A stretch of DNA of 41,889 nucleotides from positions 1 through 41,889 of the forward strand of contig JALEKJ010000038.1 of the NCBI GenBank assembly GCA_022771695.1, given 5' to 3'. Made by a program: the position numbers and the translations under genes. The stretch's first letter is position 1; each line of letters starts with the position of its first letter. Positions 24,423 through 32,141 of this stretch are shown piece after piece. Source of the DNA: Roseburia sp. (GTDB lineage: Bacteria; Bacillota; Clostridia; Lachnospirales; Lachnospiraceae). A model generated the notes under the pieces. The model searched no databases and was not told the DNA's origin. It saw only the letters and a program-made list of their open reading frames with translations.

Positions 24423-25974
24423 TGTTCCTTAACTTCCTTTCCAACAGATTGACTATCTTGCTTAAGCCCATGACAATGATCAAATAGATAATTGCCACTG
24501 CGATAAGCGGCATAAATGCTTCATAAGTAACACTTCTTATGATATCTCCACCCTTGGTCAAATCCATAAGTCCGATGTAGCCACTGATGGAAGTCTCCTT
24601 GAGCAAGCTGATAAACTCATTACAGAGCGCCGGGAGAATATTTTTTACCGCCTGCGGCATAATGATGCTTATCATCGTCTGCTTATAGGTAAGTCCGAGG
24701 CTTCTGCCCGCCTCAAACTGTCCAATGTCAACTGCCATGATGCCGGAACGGACAATCTCTGCCACATATGCTGCGGAGTTTAGACCGAACGCAATCACTG
24801 CTACTACCATCTTCCCGGTATTAATGCTCCGGAAAATCACATAATAAATAATCAAAAGCTGTATCATAACCGGTGTGCCCCGCACAATCGTAAGATATGT
24901 CTTACAGATTGCATTTAGCAAGGCAAGCCCACCGTTTCTGTCATGATTCGTGCGCACAATGGCTATCAAAAATCCGAGCACAATACCTATCATAACCGCA
25001 AATATGGTAATCAGGAGCGTATTGCCGAGTCCTCTTAAGAGATACATATAACGCTGTTCTTTGATAAAGTTATCATAAAATTTTTCAACAAAACCTGCAG
25101 ACTCAATTTCTGCCGTTTCATCAACAACAATGATAACCTGTTTGGAAGTGGTATATGTATCCGAGAAATTGACGTTCTTTTTTCGTTCCTCCGTTACGGT
25201 AAACCCGGCTGCACCGATGTCAACTTTTCCGGTTGACACGGCTGAAATGATGGAGTCGAACGCCATATCCTCAATCTGCAGCTCCATACCAAGCTTGTCA
25301 CAGACCGCCTGCATGATATCCATATCCATACCGGTAATTTTGCTCTCTTCGTAATATTCAGATGGAGGGAACTCTGCGTTGGTTGCGACAGTCAACGTAC
25401 CGTTTATTCGTTCTATATCCGCCGGCTCATAAGGATATTTTCCCACCTCAGTTTCTGCACCGACATAGTTTTTCTTGATGCTGTCTAAAACGCCCTCTTC
25501 TTTTAACTCAGCCAACGACTCATTGACCCGTACTAAAAGCTCGTCGTTTTCCTTCGCTACCATGAACGCATAATCCTCTAACGCGAACTCTTCCTCGAGT
25601 ATCTTAAGTCCACGATTCTGCTCAACAAAAGCCAAAGCCGGCTGCTCATCGATGATGACGCAGTCAATCTTACCCTGCTTTAACGCCTGCACAGCATCCG
25701 CACCCTTATTGTAGCGCTCTATGATTGTTCCGGCATCATCCCCCTCATAATCGCTGGCATAGATGTCTCCAGTGGTTCCTAACTGTACACCGATGCGTTT
25801 TCCTGATAAATCATCCACTGTCTCAATCACAGCTTTGTTTGCTGCCAAATCATTTGTCACCGTCTCCGTGTCTACGATGCCCGCTGTTTCCTCCGTACTC
25901 TGTCCGCATGCGGCAATGCCCAAAAGTGTCATTCCGGCAAGTGCCAGACAAAGCATTTGTTTTTTCATCTTCAT
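24412..25974 (-). CDS. Amino acid-binding lipoprotein/permease fusion with permuted binding domain
   Basis: This is a 520-residue fusion. From the ATG at 25974 a lipoprotein signal ends at GIAAC with the lipid Cys at about 23. Residues about 48-172 match the second half of a family 3 solute-binding protein ([35 protein letters not shown]). Residues about 188-285 match the first half ([51 protein letters not shown]). The order is therefore swapped relative to normal binding proteins. Residues about 300-520 are a HisM/GlnP-type permease ([35 protein letters not shown]). The start at 25974 has GGGAG nine bases upstream; a TTG six codons earlier is possible. Import of a polar amino acid is expected. 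Confidence 0.85.
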   Translation of the reverse strand: MKMKKQMLCLALAGMTLLGIAACGQSTEETAGIVDTETVTNDLAANKAVIETVDDLSGKRIGVQLGTTGDIYASDYEGDDAGTIIERYNKGADAVQALKQGKIDCVIIDEQPALAFVEQNRGLKILEEEFALEDYAFMVAKENDELLVRVNESLAELKEEGVLDSIKKNYVGAETEVGKYPYEPADIERINGTLTVATNAEFPPSEYYEESKITGMDMDIMQAVCDKLGMELQIEDMAFDSIISAVSTGKVDIGAAGFTVTEERKKNVNFSDTYTTSKQVIIVVDETAEIESAGFVEKFYDNFIKEQRYMYLLRGLGNTLLITIFAVMIGIVLGFLIAIVRTNHDRNGGLALLNAICKTYLTIVRGTPVMIQLLIIYYVIFRSINTGKMVVAVIAFGLNSAAYVAEIVRSGIMAVDIGQFEAGRSLGLTYKQTMISIIMPQAVKNILPALCNEFISLLKETSISGYIGLMDLTKGGDIIRSVTYEAFMPLIAVAIIYLIIVMGLSKIVNLLERKLRNNER

Positions 25975-26013
25975 AATAACGTTCTCCCGCAATGAGTGTT
26001 TTTACATATTTAT

Positions 26014-26027
26014 TGTATAAATATACA
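26014..26027. promoter_or_regulatory. Palindromic operator-like site, possibly an ARG box
   Basis: TGTATAAATATACA is a perfect 14-bp palindrome (arms TGTATA/TATACA) placed just downstream of the predicted transcription start of the amino acid transporter operon. It resembles the AT-rich ARG boxes bound by ArgR/AhrC. Only one copy is clear, while ArgR sites often come in pairs. Confidence 0.4.
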
Positions 26028-26037
26028 CTAAGTATGC

Positions 26038-26046
26038 AGTATAGCA
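26038..26046 (-). promoter_or_regulatory. Extended -10 promoter of the amino acid transporter operon
   Basis: On the minus strand TGC followed by TATACT (26038-26043) is a good extended -10 element. The start point would be near 26031, so the palindrome at 26014-26027 would lie from about +4 to +17. No clear -35 box. Confidence 0.35.
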
Positions 26047-26083
26047 CATTTTTTTCAAAATAGGAAGTACCTTGTGAAAATAA

Positions 26084-26833
26084 TTATCCGTTTTCATGAA
26101 TCTGATAAAGATAGCTTCTACCTTCTTTTCCGATTCGTTCCACAATCTGAAGGTCTGTCAGAATCAAAAGTACCGTCTGTGCAAGCCGCACCGGAATCTT
26201 CGCACACCGTGCAAAATCCTTCGCAGTAAAATTCTCCGGAACATCATACGGCACAAACTGCATATAGTCCTCCCTGCAGTCCACACAGACCTCCTCCACA
26301 AAAGCGGTCGGGATGCGTTCAAACCGGTCACTGCCTTTCTTTTTATCCCTGCTCCATCCGTTCAAAAGACGATACTCTTCCATATCAATCAAATCGAAGC
26401 GAAATTTTAGATTCTCATCGGTAAGAAACGGTCGTATCTTATACAATTCGATAAATGCCTGATACGGGTTGCCTTTTTTGGGAGACTTCCGCTTTGGAGA
26501 CATCTCCCCTGTCTCCTCATCAATCCATGAGAGCCACTTTACATGCGGAATCGGATAGACAATCGTAACCGGGTACTCCGGCAAGAATGCAGCAAGTTTT
26601 CTTCGCATGTTGTTAAAAGACCGGGTCTGAATTTCAATAATCTCAGACCCGGTATAGATATCTGCCACAAAATGAGCAATCGGTATCTCGTGCATATCCG
26701 TATCCGGGGCATAGTAATTCTTGAGCACCGCATGAACTGTCTTCTCTGAAAGTGTTCCGATTCCCTGCCGCTCACGGTTAATTCCGATTACTCTGTTTTT
26801 TGCCTGTTCAAAACGCTTTTCATCTATGCACAT
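26084..26833 (-). CDS. Unknown protein with PD-(D/E)XK-like motif and C-terminal winged-helix-like region
   Basis: This 249-residue protein was not recognised as a characterised family. Residues about 44-75 contain MHEIPIAHFVADIYTGSEII and then EIQTRSFNNMRR, an Asp followed by Glu-x-Gln pattern that resembles the core of PD-(D/E)XK nucleases. Around residues 100-125 is a Lys-rich segment (MSPKRKSPKKGNPY). The last 50 residues (FTAKDFARCAKIPVRLAQTV, then LLILTDLQIVERIG) read like a winged helix. No signal peptide or membrane helix is seen. It is a single gene with GGGAAAA before its ATG. A DNA-related role is inference. Confidence 0.6.
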   Translation of the reverse strand: MCIDEKRFEQAKNRVIGINRERQGIGTLSEKTVHAVLKNYYAPDTDMHEIPIAHFVADIYTGSEIIEIQTRSFNNMRRKLAAFLPEYPVTIVYPIPHVKWLSWIDEETGEMSPKRKSPKKGNPYQAFIELYKIRPFLTDENLKFRFDLIDMEEYRLLNGWSRDKKKGSDRFERIPTAFVEEVCVDCREDYMQFVPYDVPENFTAKDFARCAKIPVRLAQTVLLILTDLQIVERIGKEGRSYLYQIHENG

Positions 26834-26983
26834 AATTTTCCCTACTCTCCTGATGTCTTATCATAGCATCTTGCCGAATATGCTGTCAAACACGGTACCG
26901 GGCACATGCAGGATGCGATGTGTAGACTGCTACCGGGTTCCTTTTTTCGCATTCCTTAATATACAAAAAAGTGCATTTTTCAC

Positions 26984-26997
26984 AACAGATATCTGTT
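26984..26997. other. Perfect 14-bp palindrome upstream of the toxin gene
   Basis: AACAGATATCTGTT is a perfect palindrome 69 bp before the toxin start codon. It could be a regulator binding site. No convincing promoter boxes could be placed around it. Confidence 0.3.
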
Positions 26998-27065
26998 ATC
27001 GTACAAGCAGGTAGCCGAAAAGGGGCATCCATCTGTTTTTCGAGCCATAGAAAGGAATGGTGCTT

Positions 27066-27161
27066 ATGTACGTTACATATAGCGATTTATTTGCTTTTGT
27101 AATGGTTCTCGTCTCAGTGGCAACCTTTGTTTGCAGCCATAATGGTATACATAAGAAATAG
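27066..27161 (+). CDS. Holin-like type I toxin peptide, 31 residues
   Basis: A short gene in the otherwise empty stretch between the unknown protein and lysA. ATG at 27066 has AAAGGA nine bases upstream. The product starts MYVTYSDLFAFVMVLVSVA and ends HNGIHKK: a short polar N-terminus, one transmembrane helix and a Lys-rich tail. This is the pattern of the putative holin-like toxin family (TxpA/BsrG-like), which act on the membrane and are controlled by an antisense RNA. A hairpin (ATAGCG/CGCTAT) overlaps the stop codon, and complementary 14-nt arms flank the gene (27010-27023 and 27232-27245). The antitoxin RNA could not be located. Confidence 0.72.
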   Translation: MYVTYSDLFAFVMVLVSVATFVCSHNGIHKK

Positions 27162-27206
27162 CGCCCGCTCTATGCGCAGACGCTATCTGATGTATTTTCA
27201 ACCATT

Positions 27207-27241
27207 GCCGAAAAAGGATAGGATAGGCTATCCTTTTCGGC
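27207..27241 (+). terminator. Terminator-like hairpin of the toxin transcript
   Basis: GCCGAAAAAGGATAG (27207-27221) pairs with CTATCCTTTTCGGC (27228-27241) with one bulged A, followed by a T-rich stretch rather than a pure T run. Its right arm can alternatively pair with 27010-27023. It also lies just beyond the lysA stop codon. Confidence 0.55.
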
Positions 27242-27246
27242 TGCCA

Positions 27247-28524
27247 TTATTTATTTTTCCGCATATTTTTCAAAATGTCAAAGCAGTCAAATGTTCTAAA
27301 GTAGTCTTCCGGTGTCTCCGCACGGCGTATGAGCTGCGTAGAACCGTCTTCTTTCAGCAGGACCTCCGCGGAACGAAGTTTTCCATTGTAATTGTATCCC
27401 ATCGAAAATCCATGTGCTCCGGTATCATGAATGACAAGTAAGTCTCCCATATCAATTTTCGGAAGCATACGGTCAATCGCGAACTTATCACAATTCTCGC
27501 AGAGAGACCCTGTCACATCATATTTGTAATCGCACGGTGCGTCTTCTTTTCCCATGACCGTAATGTGGTGATAAGCGCCGTAAATAGCCGGACGCATCAG
27601 GTTGACCGCACATGCATCCACACCGATGTACTCCTTGTGGGTATGCTTCTCATGGATTGCCTTTGTCACAAGACATCCGTACGGTCCTAACATGAAGCGT
27701 CCCATCTCCGTATAAATAGAGACATCGCCGAGTCCCGCCGGAACCAATATCTCCTCAAATGCCTGACGCACACCCTCTCCAATCACATAAATATCGTTCG
27801 GTGTCTGCTCCGGTGTATATGGGATTCCCACGCCGCCGGAAAGGTTGATAAATTTAATGTCACAGCCCGTTTTCTCTTTTAACTCCACTACAAGTTCAAA
27901 GAGCTGTCTTGCCAGCTTCGGATAGTACTCATTCGTCACGGTATTGCTCGCCAAAAATGCATGAATACCAAAATGCTTGGCACCTTTTTCTTTTAAAATC
28001 TTAAAGCCCTCGATAATCTGCTCATGCGTGAATCCGTATTTTGCATCACCCGGATTATCCATGATACCGTTGCTCATCTTAAACACACCGCCCGGGTTAT
28101 AGCGACAGCTAATCGTCTCGGGAATTTTTCCGATGGTCTTCTCCAAAAAGTCAATGTGCGTGAAATCATCCAGATTAATAATCGCGCCAAGCTCGTTTGC
28201 AAGTACAAACTCTTCTGCCGGAGTATCGTTAGAAGAAAACATGATATGTTCCCCGTCAAAGCCCTGCGAATCTGCAAGCATCAGTTCGGTTAACGATGCA
28301 CAGTCACAGCCGCAGTCATATTCCTTTAAAATATTTAAAATATAAGGATTGGGTGTTGCCTTTACCGCAAAATACTCACGGAAACCCGGATTCCATGCAA
28401 ACGCTTCCTTCACTGCCTTTGCATTCTCCCGAATCCCCTTCTCATCGTAAAGATGAAACGGGGTCGGATACTCTTTTACGATTTCCTCTAACTGTGCTTT
28501 GGTTACGAATGTTTCCTTTTTCAT
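27247..28524 (-). CDS. lysA: Diaminopimelate decarboxylase
   Basis: This 425-residue fold-III PLP decarboxylase makes lysine from meso-diaminopimelate, the last step of lysine synthesis. The PLP lysine lies in EYFAVKATPNP, the glycine-rich phosphate loop in NLSGGVGIPY, and the C-terminal part has the family motif DTGAHGFSMGYNYNG with the substrate-binding region VDACAVNLMRPAIYG. The start at 28524 has GGAGG seven bases upstream; a frame 46 codons longer is Trp/Cys-rich and runs into the promoter, so it was rejected. The sequence is somewhat unlike classical LysA, and another diamino acid decarboxylase of this fold is a minor alternative. Confidence 0.85.
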   Translation of the reverse strand: MKKETFVTKAQLEEIVKEYPTPFHLYDEKGIRENAKAVKEAFAWNPGFREYFAVKATPNPYILNILKEYDCGCDCASLTELMLADSQGFDGEHIMFSSNDTPAEEFVLANELGAIINLDDFTHIDFLEKTIGKIPETISCRYNPGGVFKMSNGIMDNPGDAKYGFTHEQIIEGFKILKEKGAKHFGIHAFLASNTVTNEYYPKLARQLFELVVELKEKTGCDIKFINLSGGVGIPYTPEQTPNDIYVIGEGVRQAFEEILVPAGLGDVSIYTEMGRFMLGPYGCLVTKAIHEKHTHKEYIGVDACAVNLMRPAIYGAYHHITVMGKEDAPCDYKYDVTGSLCENCDKFAIDRMLPKIDMGDLLVIHDTGAHGFSMGYNYNGKLRSAEVLLKEDGSTQLIRRAETPEDYFRTFDCFDILKNMRKNK

Positions 28525-28558
28525 GATATTACCTCCAGCTCTTTCGTCAACTGCTATC

Positions 28559-28587
28559 ATTCTACAATATTTTTGTTTCCGTGGCAA
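28559..28587 (-). promoter_or_regulatory. Sigma-A promoter of lysA
   Basis: Minus-strand TTGCCA (28582-28587) and TAGAAT (28559-28564) are 17 bp apart, about 35 bp before the lysA ATG. lysA is therefore probably independent of azlCD. No lysine riboswitch fits in this short leader. Confidence 0.55.
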
Positions 28588-28606
28588 CCATTTTACAGAT
28601 AATTCT

Positions 28607-28948
28607 CTATACGACCACAAATACCACCTGCACCAAAAACATATACAGCACGGTTCCCACACCGATACTTAATAAATTATTACGCTTCCATACATGCAGC
28701 ACAATCACCACTGCGACTGCGATAAACTCCGGCACCCAATGTGATACCGACGCAAAACTCACCCCTTTTAAGCAATAGATTACCAGCATTCCGATAACCG
28801 CCGGTGGAAGCACCTTCCCCAGATACTGAATAACAGGCGGTACCTCTTTCCCTTTCGGGAAAAATAAAAATGGAATAAGTCTCGTAAAAAATATCGTAAC
28901 TGCAACCGCGATAATAATTGCAATCGAACGCCATACACTAATCGGCAT
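28607..28948 (-). CDS. azlD: AzlD family branched-chain amino acid export subunit
   Basis: This 113-residue protein has four hydrophobic segments and the AzlD-type motif TRLIPFLFFPKGKEVPPVIQ near the N-terminus. AzlD is the small partner of AzlC and together they export branched-chain amino acids and analogues. It overlaps the end of azlC by 11 bp, so the two are coupled. Confidence 0.9.
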   Translation of the reverse strand: MPISVWRSIAIIIAVAVTIFFTRLIPFLFFPKGKEVPPVIQYLGKVLPPAVIGMLVIYCLKGVSFASVSHWVPEFIAVAVVIVLHVWKRNNLLSIGVGTVLYMFLVQVVFVVV

Positions 28949-29726
28949 GTCTCTGCACCTCCTGTCCCTGTACCGGTTCTGTCTGTGGGACTACACCACC
29001 TGCATTTTCCAATGCTCGTCTGCCGAAAAGCAGAATCAGCATAATCCCTATCATGGTTGGAAGAATAAAATTCTCTTTCCCAAAAATCAAAAGACACGCC
29101 AAACCACAGACCAGACCGATGACAACGCTTGGGCGGTTCTTTTTCTCCATCCACTGTTCCACCATGATAACCACGAACAGTGCTGTCATGGCAAAGTCAA
29201 TGCCTGTCGCATCAAACGGTATGATATTTCCCAAGAGCGCCCCGATTCCCGACCCAATAATCCAATAGGACTGGTCTAATACGGCGATTGCGAACAAAAA
29301 TTTGTCCTCCTCCACATCCGGCGGCACCTTCGTAATGAAGTACAGCGAATAGGTCTCATCGGTCAGCGAAAAGATCAGGTAAAGGCGTTTTTTCCCCGCC
29401 TCGGCAAACCGCTCTAACAATGACAAGCCATAAAAGATATGCCGAATATTTACCATAAACTCCATAAAAATTACATGAAAAAGGCTTACTCCCGGCGAAA
29501 AAAAATTTACCGCAAGATACTGACCGCTTCCTGCATAGCAAAGCAAACTCATAAACATTGCCCACAAAAAATTATAGCCTTTTTCCTGAATCATGACGCC
29601 AAATGCCATTCCTATAAATAAGTAGCCCGTCAACACCGGAATTGTATGAGGAAACGCTGCTCGAAATGCCTTGCCGTATGCCCACCTTTTTTCTTGACTC
29701 ACTAATTTCATTTTATTCTTTCCCAT
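28938..29726 (-). CDS. azlC: AzlC family branched-chain amino acid permease
   Basis: This 262-residue inner membrane protein has the AzlC signatures FRAAFPHTIPVLTGYLFIGMAFG and SLLCYAGSGQYLAVNFF, followed by further helices and DETYSLYF. It is the large subunit of the AzlCD exporter. The ATG at 29726 has only GAAG upstream; a second ATG at 29711 (five codons later) with GGGAAAG is an alternative start. The gene is divergent from the lytic transglycosylase gene. Confidence 0.9.
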   Translation of the reverse strand: MGKNKMKLVSQEKRWAYGKAFRAAFPHTIPVLTGYLFIGMAFGVMIQEKGYNFLWAMFMSLLCYAGSGQYLAVNFFSPGVSLFHVIFMEFMVNIRHIFYGLSLLERFAEAGKKRLYLIFSLTDETYSLYFITKVPPDVEEDKFLFAIAVLDQSYWIIGSGIGALLGNIIPFDATGIDFAMTALFVVIMVEQWMEKKNRPSVVIGLVCGLACLLIFGKENFILPTMIGIMLILLFGRRALENAGGVVPQTEPVQGQEVQRHAD

Positions 29727-29738
29727 TTCTTCAAGTTG

Positions 29739-29747
29739 TGTTATACT
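29739..29747 (+). promoter_or_regulatory. Extended -10 element before the lytic transglycosylase gene
   Basis: TGT followed by TATACT (29742-29747) gives an extended -10 promoter element about 50 bp before the ATG at 29796. No good -35 box. Confidence 0.3.
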
Positions 29748-29795
29748 TTTTTTAGTTATATGTATCGATTTTCCCAGATTACAAAGGAGCTATTG

Positions 29796-30575
29796 ATGAG
29801 CATTACGGTTCTGTCCTATCACGATCAAGCCTTAATTGACCAAGTGAATACCGCCGCCGCACTGCGTGCCGAGGCACTGGAGGCCGAAAAGGCTGCTGCA
29901 CGTGAAGCATCTAACAACTTTTCTTCTGTATTAAACGATGCTTCCGACGCTTACAGCAATGCACAGACTGCCGACACTCTTAGCAAGTGTCCTTCTGATT
30001 TATATGCAATCTTTGAAGAAGCTGCATCGACATTTGGTGTCTCTGTAAACCTGCTCACTTCCATTGCCAGAGCAGAATCCGGTTTCAACGCAAACGCTGT
30101 CAGTTCCGCAGGTGCCATAGGCATCATGCAGCTTATGCCATCCACCGCCGCTTCTCTCGGTGTCACAAATTCTTATGATGTCCGCGAAAATATCATGGGC
30201 GGTGCAAAATTAATCTCACAGCTCTTAAGTAAATATAACGGCAATACCGCACTTGCTCTCGCCGCTTACAACGCCGGCAGCAGCAATGTCGATAACTACG
30301 GTGGCATTCCGCCTTTTACAGAAACACAGAATTATGTCAGAAAAGTCCTCTCCTATCTCAACACGGAGAACGGAACTGACTTAAAGGATACGCTTTCGAA
30401 TTTTCTTTCCTCCGGCAATGTCAGTGATGGTACCTTAGATGCACTGGTCAATTTATTAAAATCTATCAGAAACGATTCAGCCGGTGTTGCAGACAATAAA
30501 GCAAACACCACAGAAACGATAAAAAGCTCTCCTGCTATTACAGTGACCGTCATTAATGAATCGCCAACCCTTTGA
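29796..30575 (+). CDS. Lytic transglycosylase (SLT domain) without a visible signal peptide
   Basis: This 259-residue protein contains a lysozyme-like SLT domain at about 85-200. The catalytic Glu is in IARAESGFNANAVSSAGAIG, followed by IMQLMPSTAASLG and ALAAYNAGSSNV, which are the family motifs. The N-terminal 60 residues are Ala/Glu-rich and probably helical (AAALRAEALEAEKAAAREAS); there is no hydrophobic export signal. The ATG at 29796 has AAAGGAG upstream. It cuts peptidoglycan between MurNAc and GlcNAc if exported. How it leaves the cell is unclear. Confidence 0.87.
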   Translation: MSITVLSYHDQALIDQVNTAAALRAEALEAEKAAAREASNNFSSVLNDASDAYSNAQTADTLSKCPSDLYAIFEEAASTFGVSVNLLTSIARAESGFNANAVSSAGAIGIMQLMPSTAASLGVTNSYDVRENIMGGAKLISQLLSKYNGNTALALAAYNAGSSNVDNYGGIPPFTETQNYVRKVLSYLNTENGTDLKDTLSNFLSSGNVSDGTLDALVNLLKSIRNDSAGVADNKANTTETIKSSPAITVTVINESPTL

Positions 30576-30579
30576 TTGC

Positions 30580-30604
30580 AAGCCCGGTGAAACCGGGCTT
30601 TTAT
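30580..30604 (+). terminator. Terminator of the lytic transglycosylase gene
   Basis: AAGCCCGGT (30580-30588) pairs with ACCGGGCTT (30592-30600) around a GAA loop and is followed by TTATT. The T-rich tail overlaps the stop codon of the convergent marR-type gene. Confidence 0.8.
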
Positions 30605-31059
30605 TCTGCCAGACTTTCAATCTGCGCTTCCAGGTAGTCATTGAATTCCTGCATGAATTCATAGACGGTATCAATCTTTTCCTTTGGGTAACGCGCCAAA
30701 AATTCCATATCTCGCTTTTCCCAGAGCTGATGGCGTTTCGCATGTTCATCAAACAAAACCTTTCCCTGCTCCGTCAAGCGGAAATAGATTTCTTTCTTAT
30801 TCGTCTCTAATGTATACTTCTCTATCAGTCCTTTTGCCAACAGCTTCTTTGTCATCTTACTGATTGCTCCACGTGTCATTCGCATTTGCTCTGCCACCTT
30901 CGTCACGTTCGGCAACTCCAATCTTCCAATGAAGTCGATGCAATGTGTCTCAGAATAGCCGTACTCATCCAGACACTGGTTTTCCGTCAACTGTGAAAGC
31001 ATATCCTGCCGCTCCAGCATGAGCGCAATCTCTTTTAATAACAGCTCCTGTTCCTTCAT
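30601..31059 (-). CDS. MarR family transcriptional regulator
   Basis: This 152-residue winged-helix regulator has a helix-turn-helix in the middle (LPNVTKVAEQMRMTRGAISK, MTKKLLAKGLIEKY) and a wing with KKEIYFRLTEQGKVLFDEH, typical of MarR proteins. Start at 31059 with AAGGAG seven bases upstream; a longer frame to 31140 would cover the promoter. It is preceded by a near-consensus promoter (31103-31131). Its target is not obvious; MarR genes often control themselves or a neighbour. The adjacent genes are the polyamine operon and the lytic transglycosylase. Confidence 0.88.
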   Translation of the reverse strand: MKEQELLLKEIALMLERQDMLSQLTENQCLDEYGYSETHCIDFIGRLELPNVTKVAEQMRMTRGAISKMTKKLLAKGLIEKYTLETNKKEIYFRLTEQGKVLFDEHAKRHQLWEKRDMEFLARYPKEKIDTVYEFMQEFNDYLEAQIESLAE

Positions 31060-31102
31060 GGCGCTTCTCCTTTTTGTTTCCTCGTAAACATTGTGTATTC
31101 TA

Positions 31103-31131
31103 AATATAACGCAAGCGTGTTTGCCTGTCAA
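31103..31131 (-). promoter_or_regulatory. Sigma-A promoter of the marR-type gene
   Basis: Minus-strand TTGACA (31126-31131, full consensus) and TATATT (31103-31108) are 17 bp apart. The spacer contains the near-palindrome ACGCAAGCGT, a possible operator. Confidence 0.65.
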
Positions 31132-31138
31132 TAGGAAC

Positions 31139-31155
31139 AAAAGTGTGCTTCACAC
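31139..31155 (-). terminator. Weak terminator-like hairpin after aguB
   Basis: On the minus strand GTGTG AAG CACAC is followed by TTTTGTT. The stem is only 5 bp, so termination of the polyamine operon here is uncertain. Confidence 0.3.
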
Positions 31156-31205
31156 ACCCTCGCGACCAATACTTTTATCAGCACAGCTTTCTTTTCCATA
31201 TTTCT

Positions 31206-32081
31206 CTATTCTGTGATTTTCCGGTAACATTCCGGTCTTCTGTCTCGGAACAATCCCCATTCCAAGCGTTTGTTAAAAAGCTCCGCAAGGTCGTATTCCG
31301 CATAGAGGATTTCTTCCTTATCACGACTTCCCGATACCAGAAGTTCTCCTGTCTCGTCTGTCAAAAACGAGGAACCATAAAAGTCAAGTGCCGATGTCTG
31401 GCTGCCATTCTCCTCGCAAGGCTCTACCGTCTCTCTACCGATTCGGTTTGCCGCGATTACCGGCATCAGATTGGTCGCGGCATGCCCCTGCATGCACCGA
31501 CGCCAATGGGGCATACTGTCGCACTCTAAGATTGGCTCAGAGCCAATCGCAGTCGGATAGAAAAGAAGTTCGGCTCCCTGAAGTGCCATACAGCGTGCCG
31601 CCTCCGGGAACCACTGGTCCCAGCAGATACCGACACCAATCGTACCATAGCGTGTCTCAAAGACCTGAAATCCCGTATCTCCCGGTGTAAAATAAAATTT
31701 TTCCTGATAATAATGATCATCCGGAATGTGTGTCTTGCGATATACTCCCAGCAGACTTCCGTCCGCATCGATGCAAGCGACTGAATTGTAAAGATTATTT
31801 ACATCACGCTCGTAAAAACTAATTGGGAGCACCACGGAAAGCTCTTTTGCAAGGCGCATTCCCATCTGCACCGCATCGTTCTTAAGTGTCGGCTTCGCGT
31901 AGTGATAAAAATCGTAGCGGCGCTGTTGGCAGAAATATTCCCGTTCGAACAGCTCCGGAAGCAGGATAATCTGCGCGCCCTCTGCTGCTGCCGCACGCAC
32001 CTTCTCTTCAGCATTTTTTAAGTTTTCTTCGATAGATTTCGTGCAACGTATCTGAACCGCTGCAACCTTCACTTTACTCAT
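31206..32081 (-). CDS. aguB: N-carbamoylputrescine amidase
   Basis: This 291-residue nitrilase-fold enzyme hydrolyses N-carbamoylputrescine to putrescine, CO2 and ammonia. The catalytic triad is visible: Glu in IILLPELFEREYF, Lys in GVYRKTHIPDDHYY, and Cys in GVGICWDQWFPEAARCMA. The motif FYFTPGDTGFQVF also fits AguB. It is last in the polyamine operon, directly after the agmatine deiminase gene whose product it uses. ATG at 32081 has AGAGGAAG upstream. Confidence 0.94.
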   Translation of the reverse strand: MSKVKVAAVQIRCTKSIEENLKNAEEKVRAAAAEGAQIILLPELFEREYFCQQRRYDFYHYAKPTLKNDAVQMGMRLAKELSVVLPISFYERDVNNLYNSVACIDADGSLLGVYRKTHIPDDHYYQEKFYFTPGDTGFQVFETRYGTIGVGICWDQWFPEAARCMALQGAELLFYPTAIGSEPILECDSMPHWRRCMQGHAATNLMPVIAANRIGRETVEPCEENGSQTSALDFYGSSFLTDETGELLVSGSRDKEEILYAEYDLAELFNKRLEWGLFRDRRPECYRKITE

Positions 32082-32141
32082 AGCCTTCCTCTCATTTCTT
32101 TCCTATTACAGTGCTCTTTTCCTGGGTTCTACGCAGACCGC

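Noticed and set aside
27001-27246. CRISPR-like or tandem repeat made of GCCGAAAA segments
   Set aside because: The segments are irregularly spaced and partly inverted; they are explained better as pairing arms of the toxin transcript.
28525-28662. 46-codon N-terminal extension of lysA
   Set aside because: It covers the lysA promoter and the end of azlD, is Trp/Cys-rich, and the ATG at 28524 has an excellent GGAGG.
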